DNA of 64,000 nt from Hypomyces perniciosus (Eukaryota > Ascomycota > Sordariomycetes > Hypocreales > Hypocreaceae), in assembly GCA_008477525.1 (NCBI GenBank), contig SPDT01000007.1:1984001-2048000 (forward strand), read 5' to 3'. Each line of letters begins with the position of its first letter. Position 1 is the stretch's first letter. The position numbers and the translations under genes are program-made. Under the pieces are notes generated by a model. The model searched no databases. It had not been told where the DNA came from and saw only the letters and a program-made list of their open reading frames with translations. Of this stretch, positions 34,414-45,283 are shown piece after piece.

Positions 34414-36358
34414 TTAGCCTAACAATGGTGCTTGCTCTTCCTCTCTTTCTCCTCCTGCCGTTGATGTTCTTGTTTCGTTGTTTCCTTCATCGTGTTCATC
34501 TTGCCGCTGATCCTCTTCAGTGACTCCATTCAAAGGCAAACCAGGGGTCTGATCGCTTGTTTTGAGAAAGAGAGCATCCATGTCTTCCAGGGCACGCCCC
34601 TTGGTCTCGGGATAGAGTAGCCATATGATCTGTATACGTCAGTCAGGGGTTGACGAGAATTGAAAATCACGGGTGTACAAGAACTTACCGGAGCGCATGC
34701 AAAGTTGACAATCATGAAGAAGAAGTAGACGCCACTGCCGAGTTTTGATATTCCGATGGGCCAGATCTGGGAGACGAGAATACTCCCGATGGAGCCGCCG
34801 GATGCTGCAAAGTTGAGGCCACGAGCTCGTACCGAAGTGGGAAAGATCTATATCATTTTTTGTTACACTGATTATTGTCTTCTTCAGTGGAAAGTATGAT
34901 CAGTACGCACCTCTGAGCTGTATACCCAGGCAGCAGGACCTAGTCCCAAGCTATAGCCCATGGCATAGATGAAAATAAAGGCGATGCATATCACATCGGC
35001 CGCTTTGTTGGTATTCCCAGGATACGCAAGGGGTAACCAGCCGTTTACCTGCGATTGGGTTAGTTCAGCCAAGTCCATGAATAGCTGAGTGCTGCGATAC
35101 GAACCAGCATTGATGTGCCCATCACCACACTCCCGCCAACGAGACAAGCCTTCCTGCCAAACCTATCAATGAACCACATCTCTAACACAGTCATACCGAT
35201 CTTGGCTGTCATCTCCACCGCGCCGGCCATAAGGGCCAGTCTTGTCTCCAGACCTAGGGCTTTAAGAAGCGTGGGCAGGTAGTACTTCATAGCCGTGGCG
35301 CCACACATCTGAGCCATGAACTGGAGGAGGAACGCACGCCAGAGTCGAGCAAATAGGGCGGGCTCACGGAACAGTGATAGCGAGAGGGAGATGAACGTCC
35401 TTCCGGACCGGTGGTGAGACTCAATATCTGTGCTGATGGCGTGGAGTTCGTGTGTGATTGCCTCGGGGGGGTGGACGCCCTCTCGAAGCCATTGAAGGAC
35501 CTTTCGTGCCTGTTCCATATCTCCTTTCTCAACAAGCCACCGTGGGCTGTAGGTTTTGTCATTAGCCATTTTTGCTCCAACATAGGAGGGTTGGTTAGAG
35601 CACCTACGTCTCGGGAATGAATGGAAGGCCAGCGGCAAATATGACTGCCGGAATAAACTGGATGAGGATTGATACTCTCCACCCCCAATATTCTCCATTT
35701 GGATCAGTCCAGAAAGTCATACCATAGCCGACCCTAGCGGTTGATCAGCCTGGGGAACTGGTTGGACAGAGTTCGTGGTCATGGTGTTCAATACTTACCA
35801 TAGACCAGTTGCTAAACCAGCAATGAAGCCTACATGATTCATCGTGACAAACTTGCCACGCTCTTTGGCTGGCGATATTTCACTGGGACAAGTTAGTGTT
35901 GTACTATACAGCCATCATAGGGTTTCTTGCCTCTGATATAGTGGCACACTCGTGCTCACAACACCGACCCCAAGGCCACATGCCCATCTTCCAAGGGCCA
36001 TCATCGAAATAGCACCGCTACCATTCGCAGCAGCCATGAGAATCGCTCCCAGACATAGGACAAATGTCCCGACAAGCGCCGCATAGCGCCGACCCAGCCA
36101 ATCGGCCAGTGGATGGGACACGAATAGATAGGACAGAAGAGTGCCGAGATAGTAGATACCGGTGATGATTCCCTTCTGCGATGGCTTCGGGCTATGGAGG
36201 GCGGATTTCCATCCAGGGTGAACGAGAATGGAGGATAGAACGCCGATGTTATAGCCCCATATTGAGGTGCCGACAGCGAGATGCAGACAGAGGATATAGA
36301 GACGCTGGGAGCCCTTGGGGAGATGAAGAGGAGACGCCTTGCGGATTGCCGGAGTCAT
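34414..36358 (-). CDS. MFS sugar porter, seven exons
   Basis: Exons 36358..35931, 35882..35799, 35733..35608, 35546..35105, 35048..34911, 34847..34689 and 34629..34414, with introns of 48-65 bp. The first intron uses a GC donor (AG|GCAAGA). All phases agree, giving 530 aa. Sugar-transporter landmarks are WGYNIGVLSSILVHP (helix 1), ADWLGRRYAALVG (loop 2-3), ISPAKERGKFV, PETPRWLVEKGDMEQAR after helix 6, DRFGRKACLVGG (loop 8-9), WVYSSEV..FPTSVRARG and the C-terminal PETKGRALEDMDALF. The cytosolic tail is Glu/Gln-rich. It is a proton-coupled plasma-membrane hexose/polyol or related carrier by family; the substrate is unresolved. The many small introns mean single-frame searches see only fragments. 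Confidence 0.9.
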
Positions 36359-36976
36359 CTTTTGCTGCTGATTTGATCTTCCAGGACTATATGTTTAACA
36401 AAGCGACGGAATATTGCGCTTGGACAGCGTGATCAGACCAACATGTGTGTTGTGTATCTTGCCCACGATGTTTCAGGCTTTAACGGTGTCTGAGACTTGC
36501 AGGATGCAGTCGTCGCTCGACAGACAAGGCCTCGACAGCTCGATCGCTATAGCTAGATCAAACGATTCTCTCTTATTCCGATCGAGCGCGCTTGTCTATT
36601 TGATATGCTCAAATGGGCAAGGCGAATCCCGAGTCGTGTTGAAGCTGAAGTGTGCCGCTCAGCTGACAAAACCCCTCAATAGGCGCATGTAAGACGCTGC
36701 TAAATGCTATATCTACCAGCCCCAGTTAAACCTTCATCAAGGTAAGATATATCAATTGCTGGACATTGATTTGAAGTCAAAGATGACTACTAATTTATCA
36801 GATCATTAATGGCTCCTATGGGACATCTGGGCAGCATTTCACCAAACCGAAGAAAATGAGAGAGACGTGGCTCTTGAACGCATCAACGTGTGAATACCTA
36901 GTAGTCGTAGCACCTAAAAGGGTCTATCAAACAACGGAATCGACGAGTCTTAAATCAAAGACACACACGAGAATCA
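36359..36976. other. Intergenic, upstream of sugar porter
   Basis: 618 bp holding the porter promoter and the 3' flank of the methyltransferase. No gene is seen. Confidence 0.55.
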
Positions 36977-37678
36977 TCATTCCTTATGAGTCCCTCCCGC
37001 CTTGGGCTTCCGCGCCGTGAACATCATAACCGTCCCAACGATTTTGATGTCCACCTCGTCAAAATTCCTCCTCAGCCCAACCTCAAACACACTCCGGCTA
37101 TCCTTCCAGTTATCGAAAATTCCCTTTCTGTTATAAAATGTCAGAACCCCCCTCGCTAACCAGCTCATAGGGCTCTCTTCGCCCAGGATCGTCGTCCCCA
37201 CGAGCACGCCATCGTCGGCGACATGCTCCCTCACTACATCAAACACCTTGTTCTTCCGCTCCGGAGGGCCTGAGACGCAATGTAGGAGGAAAAACATGCT
37301 GACAGAGTCGAACTTGGCTCCTGTAGGCAGAGGTAATGGCTCCGTGGCGTTGGCCGCATATGTGTTCACCGTGACGGTGCTCCGCGCTTCGGAAATGCGC
37401 CTGGCGGTTTTCTCGAGAGCGTTGGAGTTCAAGTCGACCAGTGTAATCTCCTTGCACGAGAGATTCTCCTGAACGGCGAGTGATGGATAGAATCCCGTGC
37501 CAACGCCAATATCCAAGTGTCGCTCACCCATGGTAGATTTGAACAGCGGGAGCTGGATCTCGGTGGTTGAACATTTCCATACCCACTCATTGGATATCCA
37601 GAGGATGAAGAAGTCGTAGACTGATAGGAAAAGCGTGGTATAGGTTCGCGAGGCGGGGGTTTGCTGTACGGGCGTCAT
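36977..37678 (-). CDS. Small class I SAM methyltransferase
   Basis: Single exon. The start at 37678 (MTPVQQTPASRTYTTLFL) was preferred because related fungal enzymes begin with this kind of T-P-x-S-R-x-Y motif, giving 233 aa. An in-frame ATG at 37735 would add 19 residues. SAM motif I is HLDIGVGTGFYPS, followed by LVDLNSNALEKTARRI (motif II), TGAKFDSVSMFFLLHC (motif III region) and DDGVLVGTTILGEE. A C-terminal beta hairpin (DEVDIKIVGTVMMFTARKP) completes the Rossmann fold. An aromatic helix (LSVYDFFILWISNEWVW) precedes the fold and may pack on a membrane or a substrate. Similar genes occur in fungal metabolite clusters. The substrate is unknown, and the adjacent sugar porter gives no decisive clue. 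Confidence 0.82.
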   Translation of the reverse strand: MTPVQQTPASRTYTTLFLSVYDFFILWISNEWVWKCSTTEIQLPLFKSTMGERHLDIGVGTGFYPSLAVQENLSCKEITLVDLNSNALEKTARRISEARSTVTVNTYAANATEPLPLPTGAKFDSVSMFFLLHCVSGPPERKNKVFDVVREHVADDGVLVGTTILGEESPMSWLARGVLTFYNRKGIFDNWKDSRSVFEVGLRRNFDEVDIKIVGTVMMFTARKPKAGGTHKE

Positions 37679-37735
37679 TCTGGATTTGAGAGTAGCAATT
37701 ATGTCGATGAGGTCCATTATATTGGGATCTAGCAT

Positions 37736-38070
37736 CCCTCGAGGGGCGTCGTCTATAAGTAGAGTTTCCAACAATAGGTTATCCACAATCCACAATAGCT
37801 GAGGGGTTTTTCATGAATGGTCCATTGAATTGACCATTGAATGGGGACAAGACCAACAGCCTTTGGGTAGCTTCCCGTTGGGAGCAATGAACCAACAACA
37901 GTGTCTCAGAATGACAGGGAAGACGGGGGGGAATCCGATTCTTTTCATTTCTGCCAAGGACATGCCCTGAAATCGACATCACAATCACAATACTTAACAC
38001 CTCTGTGGTTGGTAGCTGCGTAACAAAAGACACGTAGCCTTTTTCATCTTCCAGCTCCAAAGCTGCTGTC
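37736..38070. other. Short intergenic interval
   Basis: 335 bp between two minus-strand genes, holding the 3' flank of the glucosidase beta gene and the methyltransferase promoter. No further feature is seen. Confidence 0.55.
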
Positions 38071-39917
38071 CTACAGCTCGTCCTTGCTGTGGGATTTCTC
38101 GGCAGCGTCCTGCACCTCTCCACATGCTGCCGGCGTTCCCACCTCCATCTTGTAGATACACTTCTCGGCCTCGCTGACCCTCCAGACCTCCTCCTTCTCG
38201 GCGCATCCAAGCCAGACATCAGTCCTCCTCTGGGGACCGTTCCAGCATTGCTGGCCGTGCTCGTATCGCATCACCATTCTCAGACCCTTGCCCAAGCTCC
38301 TACCATCGAGTCTATCCTCGTCGTCGGCCGTTTCCCAATCGATTCTCTGGAAATTGCCCATGTTCGTGTTGCCGTGGCCCAGACCCTTCTTGGAGTTTTG
38401 CGACGTCTTGTCGAGCCAGCAGTGCTGGTATACATACTCGCCGGCCTCCATCTCAACACACTTGCCCTTGAGGGTACGGAAGATGTCCGAGGGCCCGTAA
38501 TCCTGGTCAAGTTCCGACTTTTCGTGCTGAAGGGACCTGTTCTTGTCTCCGAGCTCTCGTTCAGTTGCCTCCACGGCTTCGCGAGCAGCTTTGACACGGC
38601 TAGACTCCGCTCCGTCCTTTGCTTCCTCGGCCAGCATACCGTTGGCGACCAACCAGCCGCGAACAGCGTGCAGCTTATCATGGATGAAGCTGTGGAGGAA
38701 AGGTGGGAGATAGGCATCGAACTTATAAACTAGATAATTCGTTAGTACAATAGTCATAGGTGCTGATCCATCCATGGGTACTTACGGATATCCGTGTCGC
38801 CTCCAAACTCTTCAAAGGCCTTCCAGTTAACGCCATGCTCTTCAGTGTCCTCCTTGGTGATTTCATCAATCTCCGACTGGGTCACTTCGTCCTGTTCGAC
38901 CGACGCTTCGCGAGCGGCGTAGTTTTCGTAAGCCTTGACAGCAGACTTGACGCCCTCATCGTTGAAGTTGGGGTTGTACTCCTCCTTGAACTTCTTGAGA
39001 ATGGCCTCCAGCTCTACCACTTTGCTGCGCAACTTTTCACGGTCTTCAGTCACCAAGTTGAGTGTTTCCCGCAGCTCCTTGACCCTGTTCTTGGCCAGGC
39101 CGACAAGCACACCAAGCTTGCCACCAGCGCCGTCACTCTTGACGACCTTGCCCTTGTCCTGGCTTTGGGCATCGGCATACTTTTTCTCCAAGTCTACTTT
39201 CTTAGCTTCGAGGGCTTGTATGTCCCGTTGTAGTTCAGCGACCCGGGCCTCGGCACGCTGGCGGAGTTCTAATGCCTCCTTGATCATTTCCGCCTTCTTC
39301 TTGCCAGCCTTCTCGATATTTTGGCGCTTCAACTCTTCCATTCGACGGTACTCCTTGCCAACCTCGGCACAGCGGTTCTCGCACTTGGCACCGCCAACAC
39401 GGCCATACTCCTCAGTTCCGTCGCAGCAGAGATCGTAGTCGCAGATCCCGTCATTGACGTAGAAGAATGGGAGGTATGTGCCAATGTGGCCCTTGTTGGC
39501 GCACCAGAACCCAGGAAGAGCAAGGGTGGCATTGGTCGTGCCGGAAACAGTGCCGGGGAGAGGCTGCTCTGGCGAACGGGGGTCGATGAAGGCGCAGGCA
39601 GCAGTGCCAGGCTCGTCGGAGCCATCTGGACAATCGCAGGTGTTGTCGTTGACTCGGCTCAGGCTAATCTTGATTGCCGGGTCGGTGATGCAAGAGAATT
39701 CGTTTTTACCTTGGTAGTGAGACACATCTGCATGACTGGCATTAGCAATTGGCCATCGAATGGATCGCGTCCAGCTCTTGGTTCAGGGGCCCAGCCCAAC
39801 CCAATTGAAGCAAAGCAACTTACACTCTGGGCCGACTCCACGCGGCAGACTGCCCGCAGCAGCCGCAGTGAAAGAGTAAACGGCGCTCAGCAGCACCAAA
39901 GACTTTGGGTGCTGCAT
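38071..39917 (-). CDS. Glucosidase II beta subunit (PRKCSH-like)
   Basis: Exons 39917..39824, 39727..38786 and 38729..38071 are joined across introns of 96 and 56 bp, giving 564 aa. Residues 1-22 form a signal peptide (MQHPKSLVLLSAVYSFTAAA). Two LDL-receptor class A-like modules follow (VNDNTCDCPDGSDEPGTAAC and NDGICDYDLCCDGTEEYG), then a long coiled coil (~140-270), an acidic EF-hand-like stretch and a C-terminal MRH lectin domain (GEYVYQHCWLDK..MRYEHGQQCWNGPQRRT..EAEKCIYKMEVGTPAAC). The last residues SHSKDEL are an ER-retrieval signal. The subunit retains the catalytic alpha subunit in the ER lumen and binds mannose on N-glycans, supporting glucose trimming in the calnexin cycle. The alpha subunit is not in the window. 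Confidence 0.95.
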
Positions 39918-40363
39918 TGTGAGCGGACGAAAGTATTATAGGCAGCGTTGAGATGAGATGGCTGACAAGGAGCCAAAGTTCCCGACTCTGAAGCTCCCCA
40001 GTATTATATAGATACAAGACAGTATTAGTGGCAGTACGGAGTAAGACAGGCTACGTATTGCTCTTCCAGGGGTCAAGCTCCAGTCGGCAAATCTTCGGCG
40101 TTTCAGGCAGTTTCTTATCGCGGGGTTCTGGAAAATGAGTTTGTACCCCTCCAAAAAAAAAAAAGTTGATCGATATTAATATCTAAGGTATCATCCCACC
40201 AACAGAGTCATTCTATTATTGTCTGACACCTTCGCCGAATGACTCCTAGCTGAATTCTTGCTATATCAAGGACCTTATAGTGGAATCAATTGAAGCTAAA
40301 TACATATATTTCCTCTCAACTTTGGTCTTATTCAACTCTCGGCATAGCAATTCCCTCCTAGCG
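39918..40363. promoter_or_regulatory. Divergent promoter region, glucosidase II beta / CCNDBP1-like
   Basis: 446 bp between divergent starts. It contains TACGGAGTA at 40035-40043 and a 12-base A run near 40152-40163. An in-frame upstream extension of the next ORF begins at 40280 but reads like leader sequence. Confidence 0.5.
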
Positions 40364-41515
40364 ATGCCTCCCACTCCCGATCCCACAGCTCTCAAGAGCC
40401 TCGAATCGCTCGTCCAAACAGCCGGAACGCTCGTCAAGCAACTACAAGAGGTCCTCGGCGAGATAAAAAAGAACCCAGAAGCTACTACGGATCCTTCTAC
40501 CGCTTCGCTGTTATCAACCTCAACAGCTCCCCTCGATGCCCTCGCCCTCGCCCGCGACTCAGCCACGCTGCTCAAGGCGCATGCCACCAAAGTCTCGCTC
40601 TTCCTCATAAACGAACCATTCACGCCGAGCGCCATAATATCCGTTCTCAAGGAACTTGTTGCTGGTCCTATACCCGGTCTTGCTGCGTCAGTCCAGGCAT
40701 GCGATCCGAACCTTTACACAGCTGTGTTCCGGCGGGAGCTCGCCTGGCGGTGTCACCGTACGCTTTCCGAGCTGTATGATCTCCTGCAAAAGATACCCAA
40801 GGATGGAAAGGTATTATCGAAAGAAAAGGAGGGCTTTGGCACAGACGGAAAGGGTAGCATTGCTGCCACGGGCGTCCTTTGGTCGGCTTGCGATGACATC
40901 GTCAGTCTAGCCAACGGCGGCGTCGGTGGCTTCTTTGTGCAAAAGATGAACGAGTGGAAGGATACGCTCAACGATATCATGGAGGAGATGAAGGAATGGG
41001 GCGATGAGGAACCAGACGAAGAGGACGACGACGAAGATGAAGACGATACCGTCGATGACCTGGCAGACCAACTCGGCGCAAACCATATATCGACCCAGAA
41101 CATGCTCGACGACCTCATGAATTCCCACCGCAGCATTCCACTTTCCGACCCTGACCGCATCCGTCCACGTCTAGAATCCTCCCTCAGGCGGTTACGCCTC
41201 ATCATCCTCCTTTACCAAGCCGTCACAAAGCGGCGCATAAAGAAACTGTCGCCCTTCCCCCAAGCCAATGCAGACGCCCAGGTGCCGCAGCGGTTGGACG
41301 AAATCGGCGCGGTTCTCCAGAACCTCCCAGACCGGTTCGGGGACCTGGCGTGCGCCTTCTATGAGCTTCGGCCTGGGGAGATCGACGACGCCATGGATCA
41401 GTGTTTCCTCGATGCGTTCGCTGTGAGCGAGTTGTTGAGCAAAAGCTGGGATGGCTCGCGCGACGAGTTTTCTGAATGGATTGACAAATTTCAGATAGAG
41501 ATAAAAAAGGCATGA
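40364..41515 (+). CDS. Cyclin-D1-binding protein 1-like (GCIP family) protein
   Basis: Single exon, 383 aa, starting MPPTPDPTALKSLESLVQTA. An upstream in-frame Met at 40280 is less likely. The product is almost entirely helical: an N-terminal bundle (LVKQLQEVLGEIKK, LALARDSATLLKAHATKVSL), a middle segment with ELAWRCHRTLSELYDLLQKI and TGVLWSACDDIVSLANGG, then an acidic loop (EEPDEEDDDEDEDD). The C-terminal bundle has RRLRLIILLYQAVTKRRI and GEIDDAMDQCFLDAFAVSE. This matches the fungal version of the Grap2/cyclin-D-interacting fold. Human CCNDBP1 binds cyclin D1 and modulates the cell cycle; the fungal role is essentially uncharacterised. Confidence 0.8.
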   Translation: MPPTPDPTALKSLESLVQTAGTLVKQLQEVLGEIKKNPEATTDPSTASLLSTSTAPLDALALARDSATLLKAHATKVSLFLINEPFTPSAIISVLKELVAGPIPGLAASVQACDPNLYTAVFRRELAWRCHRTLSELYDLLQKIPKDGKVLSKEKEGFGTDGKGSIAATGVLWSACDDIVSLANGGVGGFFVQKMNEWKDTLNDIMEEMKEWGDEEPDEEDDDEDEDDTVDDLADQLGANHISTQNMLDDLMNSHRSIPLSDPDRIRPRLESSLRRLRLIILLYQAVTKRRIKKLSPFPQANADAQVPQRLDEIGAVLQNLPDRFGDLACAFYELRPGEIDDAMDQCFLDAFAVSELLSKSWDGSRDEFSEWIDKFQIEIKKA

Positions 41516-42711
41516 GGGGAAATGAATAATGAAACGAAACATACATGAATCAGTGCACAGACATGTTCATTCCAACAAAAGGTCCCATGACTTTTTTTAT
41601 TTTCGTCTCTTCGTCTCAACGCCGTTCCTTGTAACCCTCATGCTTTTCGTAGATTCCGCAGGATGACAACCAGTCCCAGAACCTCCGCAGTGAGCCTTCT
41701 GGTCCGGCAGAGCATTCAGAGCGCCATCTCCATTGCTGCAAGCGCGGCAAGAGCGGTATCTGGCCTGAAATGTCGATAACGTGGTAACGCGAAGCCATGT
41801 CGCCAGTCGTCACTATCACTGCGATTGTAGTTGAACTTATACGAACAAGATGAGAAGCCGCTGCTATACCCAGAGATCTGCGCTGTAAATCAATGCCGCC
41901 TTTGCCCTTTATATATATATATATATAAATGGGCAGGCATTCTACCGCTGCCCACAGGACGCATCACTTACAAAAGAGGCAGTGTTTAGGCGCTCTTGAA
42001 AAGCTGAGACATCAAACCTAGCCATACACACGCCGGATTTCCTACTCCTCGCCCTCCGAGAGTGCCTATCAAGTCGCGTTGTGTTGCTTGGCAGTATTTA
42101 CACATTCGTAACGATTTTGCCTAAATGGGAAACTATCTCGCGACGAGGCGTTCGTGGTTCGACATAACCAACCAACAGTGGCTGGTTTCAGGATCGTGAT
42201 GACGTTGACGCTTACGCCTCAAAGGCTGAGCAGGCTATGTCAAAGGCCAACCGTATTTGTGCTACACATACGGAGTAGAAGATGAAATCATATGCTGGTG
42301 TCAAAGACACTGCCAAGGAAACTCTTCACGATTTAATGGGGAATGGACAGACTGCCGTATGATTTCTATTCACAGCTCAACGCCCAAAAATGTACCAGAA
42401 GCCATCCACACAACATGTCAAGTTCCAAACTGCCTCATGTAAACCCTCATGTTCGGCTCTCAACAATACCGTAAACTCCAAGACTTGGGCCTATCACACA
42501 AGAAACTCCATTCATAATGATAGCGACCATAAGGCAATGTGCTGTTACCTTATACAAGACGCATGAACATGTCTAAATAAAATATACCGTCGATTCGTCA
42601 CAACTTTGTTCGTTTCTCCAAGCCATTTGTCCATCGTGGAATGAACAGGGCGTACGCCCGCCGAAATAGGGTTGTCGAGTTCAACGACATGACAGATGCT
42701 GTGCTCTCTTA
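41516..42711. other. Convergent intergenic region with AT microsatellite
   Basis: 1.2 kb between convergent genes. It contains a (TA)n microsatellite at 41910-41927 and TACGGAGTA at 42269-42277. A minus-strand open frame at 41616-41819 (Trp/Arg-rich, 67 codons) could be an exon but has no partner exon or known family. Confidence 0.5.
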
Positions 42712-45283
42712 TTACTGAGCAAAAGAGGATGGGTGCTCCGTGACGGACGCTTCCAATCTCTTATCATCCGCAGCATCGTCCACGGGTGCTGGAGTTTCTG
42801 GAGTAATTGTCACCTCGGGCGACATGAGATGCTGCTCACTGCCCTGGGCACTGGGCTCTGAGGGCAATTGCTTGTCTCCCGCGCCAGTTTCGTCGCTGGT
42901 ATTTTCCTCAATATGCTCCGCCTTTGCCTCTTCCTTATCGTCTTCCTTGACTTGCGAAAGTGGGCGAGGTTGGGGGTCCTTACTATCGCTCGTTGCCTCG
43001 ACACCTTCTTGGCGAGTCGCTGATCCGTCCTCGATATTGACGCCAACGAGCTCGGCAAGGCTGCGGAAGTTAAACATGGGCTCACTTCCCGTGTCACGGT
43101 CGCCATCTTCACTACGATTTCCGACACCGGCGAAACCTTGTCCAGTGTAGCTTCCAGATGGACTATCCGCAATAGAGGACCCCAAAGATGATGCATTGCT
43201 CATCTGCCTCAAATGCGATCCCGCCCGTTTCCTTCCGGTGGGAATAGGGAGTGATCCCGGAGAGCTCGTCTCCACCGTTTCCTGTGGTCCACGATCCACG
43301 CCCTTCCCCTTGCCAATAGCATCCCCAGGTTTGTTTTCAGACTCTGGGGCAGATGACGTCTCGCCACCTTTCGAAGATTGCGAAGCTGCCTGGACAGTAG
43401 CCTCCATCCTAAGGTTGCTGGCAGAACTATTCCCTCGTTTGCGCCCCAAGCCCAATGAGAGGCTGCTTCTACTGCCACCACTCAGGCCTCCCCCATAAGG
43501 ATCCTTGCTTTGCTTCTTCAGTGCCTTTTTTTCTTCTTGTTCACGTTTCTTGGCCTCCTTCCGAAGAGCCTTTTCCATCTTACGTTTGCGCTCTTCTTCA
43601 GCAGCAAGGGAAAGTCGAACCGCTTCCATAAACATCATATCCTCGAGTTCCTCGATTCGAGTCCGCTGACCCCCATCCGGGTTCCTACCTGAACCTCGCT
43701 CGCCAGACTCTTGTCCTTCTGCGCCATCATTGGTTTGTCCCCCGCCAGGTGTGTTAGTGCCCGCACTATTCGTACCTGTGTTCCTTCGGCTGAATCTGCT
43801 AGTGCGAATTCTCGGCCTGGATTCATTTCCACCCATCAAAAACGCTGCAGTATGAAGGGCTGTGGCCGCAGCAGCACGACGTGCTTGGTGGGCACGCGCA
43901 GAAGCTAGTTTGGTCGCCCAATCCGGTCGAACGCGGTCAGTAGTGATGACGTTGGGCGCAGTTGCAGATAAGCTGTGAGTTCTTCTTCGCCCTGTTGGGT
44001 TGGGGGAGGTGGGAGACAGGGTGGAGTGTAGAGAGCTTTGCGAAGACATGGCAGTGCTTGAAGCTAGGTTGGAGGAGGAGGAGGTTGAGAAGATTAACCC
44101 TCGACGGAAGGGAGGGGGTTCGTATGTCACGCCGAACTCGGCCTGTTGGCAATAAGGGCACGTTGACGGCTCAGAAATAAGCATTTCGGGAGGGTCGTCA
44201 GGGGTAAGTCCCTGGTTAGGGTCCCGGGCCTCGCCATCAGGGTGGTGTTCCGGAAGGTGAGGGTCAGCACGCTTGATCTGAACGAAACATTCACTGCAAA
44301 TCGGTTGGTCGCAGCATCTGGTGTGGTTAAGATAAGGCGGATAAGTGAGGAAGCAAATCGGACACTCGTCGGCATCCTTGTAAAGGAACACCTCAAGGGG
44401 TTGCCCATTGACGAACGGGTCATGAGGAAGACTCATCTCCTTTGGAGCCAGGTCAGTTGAGGAAGCATTGCGAGAGCTCACACTAAGAGCAGCTGCGAGT
44501 GCCCTGGCTCTAGGCTTGATAGCAGAGCCTTTCGAGGTAGGGCCTGTGGTGGCTGGGGAAGGTAACGCAGAACCAGTGCCAGAACCACTGCGATCTGAAG
44601 CCGTTGAAAGAGTCCTCGGCCCCATTTCCACAGTCAGGTTGTTGAGGTTCTGACCTGAAAGAGAATCGGAAGGAGGCAATGGTCGGGGAATCAGGTCGGG
44701 GTCGGGAGGCGCGTCGGCTGCCGGTATGGGGTGGCCCCGAGCGGCGGCAATGAGCTGGTGCTCGGCCCATTTTGAAGACCAGTCATTGAGGCCTCGCCAA
44801 AAGGGCGCCAGCTTTCTCTCAATCTATCATTCAGGTTAGAGAGACAAGGTATAGGACAGAAATAGCACCAACTCAAAGAGCGAGACCAACCTGTAATTGC
44901 CTGACGACTGGCTTGCTGAAGTCCTCGGTTCCCGTATATGTTCCTAACGTCACAAGATAGCCTCCATCCACATGCTCTTCGCGCAGACTTCGCTCCCGTT
45001 CTTTGGCTCTCGCAACTCGCTCGCGCTCAAGCCTCCGAGCCTCCCGTTCTTGCTTCGTTTCGCGATGCTCGAAGGGTGCGTCGGGGCGATCTCTGTTCCG
45101 AGAAGTGGTTCCGGTTCCGATCCCAAGGAAGGTTCGCTCAATTCTGCTCTGATGCCGTGCCGAGGGATCTGATACGAGGCGCCGGCCTGTGGAGTCTCTG
45201 TAGTCGATGTCGCGTTCCCGGCCATCGGCGAAACCCTCGGGATAGTCGGCCGGGCGCGATTCCCTCGTGTTTGTATTGCCCAT
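42712..45283 (-). CDS. SIP5: SIP5 (Snf1-interacting) RING-like protein
   Basis: Exons 45283..44891 and 44823..42712 are joined across a 67-bp intron (TTACAG|GTTGGT, acceptor ATGATAG), giving 834 aa. The start MGNTNTRESRPADYP carries a Gly-2 typical of N-myristoylation. An Arg/Glu-rich helical region leads to EEHVDGGYLVTLGTYTGTED. The variant RING follows: DECPICFLTYPPYLNHTRCC, QPICSECFVQIKRADPH and STCPYCQQAEFGVTYEPPP. The remaining ~500 residues are low-complexity Ser/Gly/Glu with a helical EELEDMMFMEAVRLSLAAEE (UIM-like) and a KRKMEKALRKEAKKREQEEK stretch. Yeast Sip5 binds Snf1 and the Glc7 subunit Reg1 in glucose signalling. Mechanism in filamentous fungi is inferred. Confidence 0.9.

Noticed and set aside
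38089..39941. Long plus-strand open frames over the glucosidase II beta gene
   Set aside because: They are antisense to a well-supported gene with signal peptide, LDL-A, MRH and KDEL features; no independent domain is present.
41616..41819. 67-codon Trp/Arg-rich minus-strand open frame
   Set aside because: It could be a terminal exon, but no upstream exon with compatible phase was found, so it is left as intergenic.
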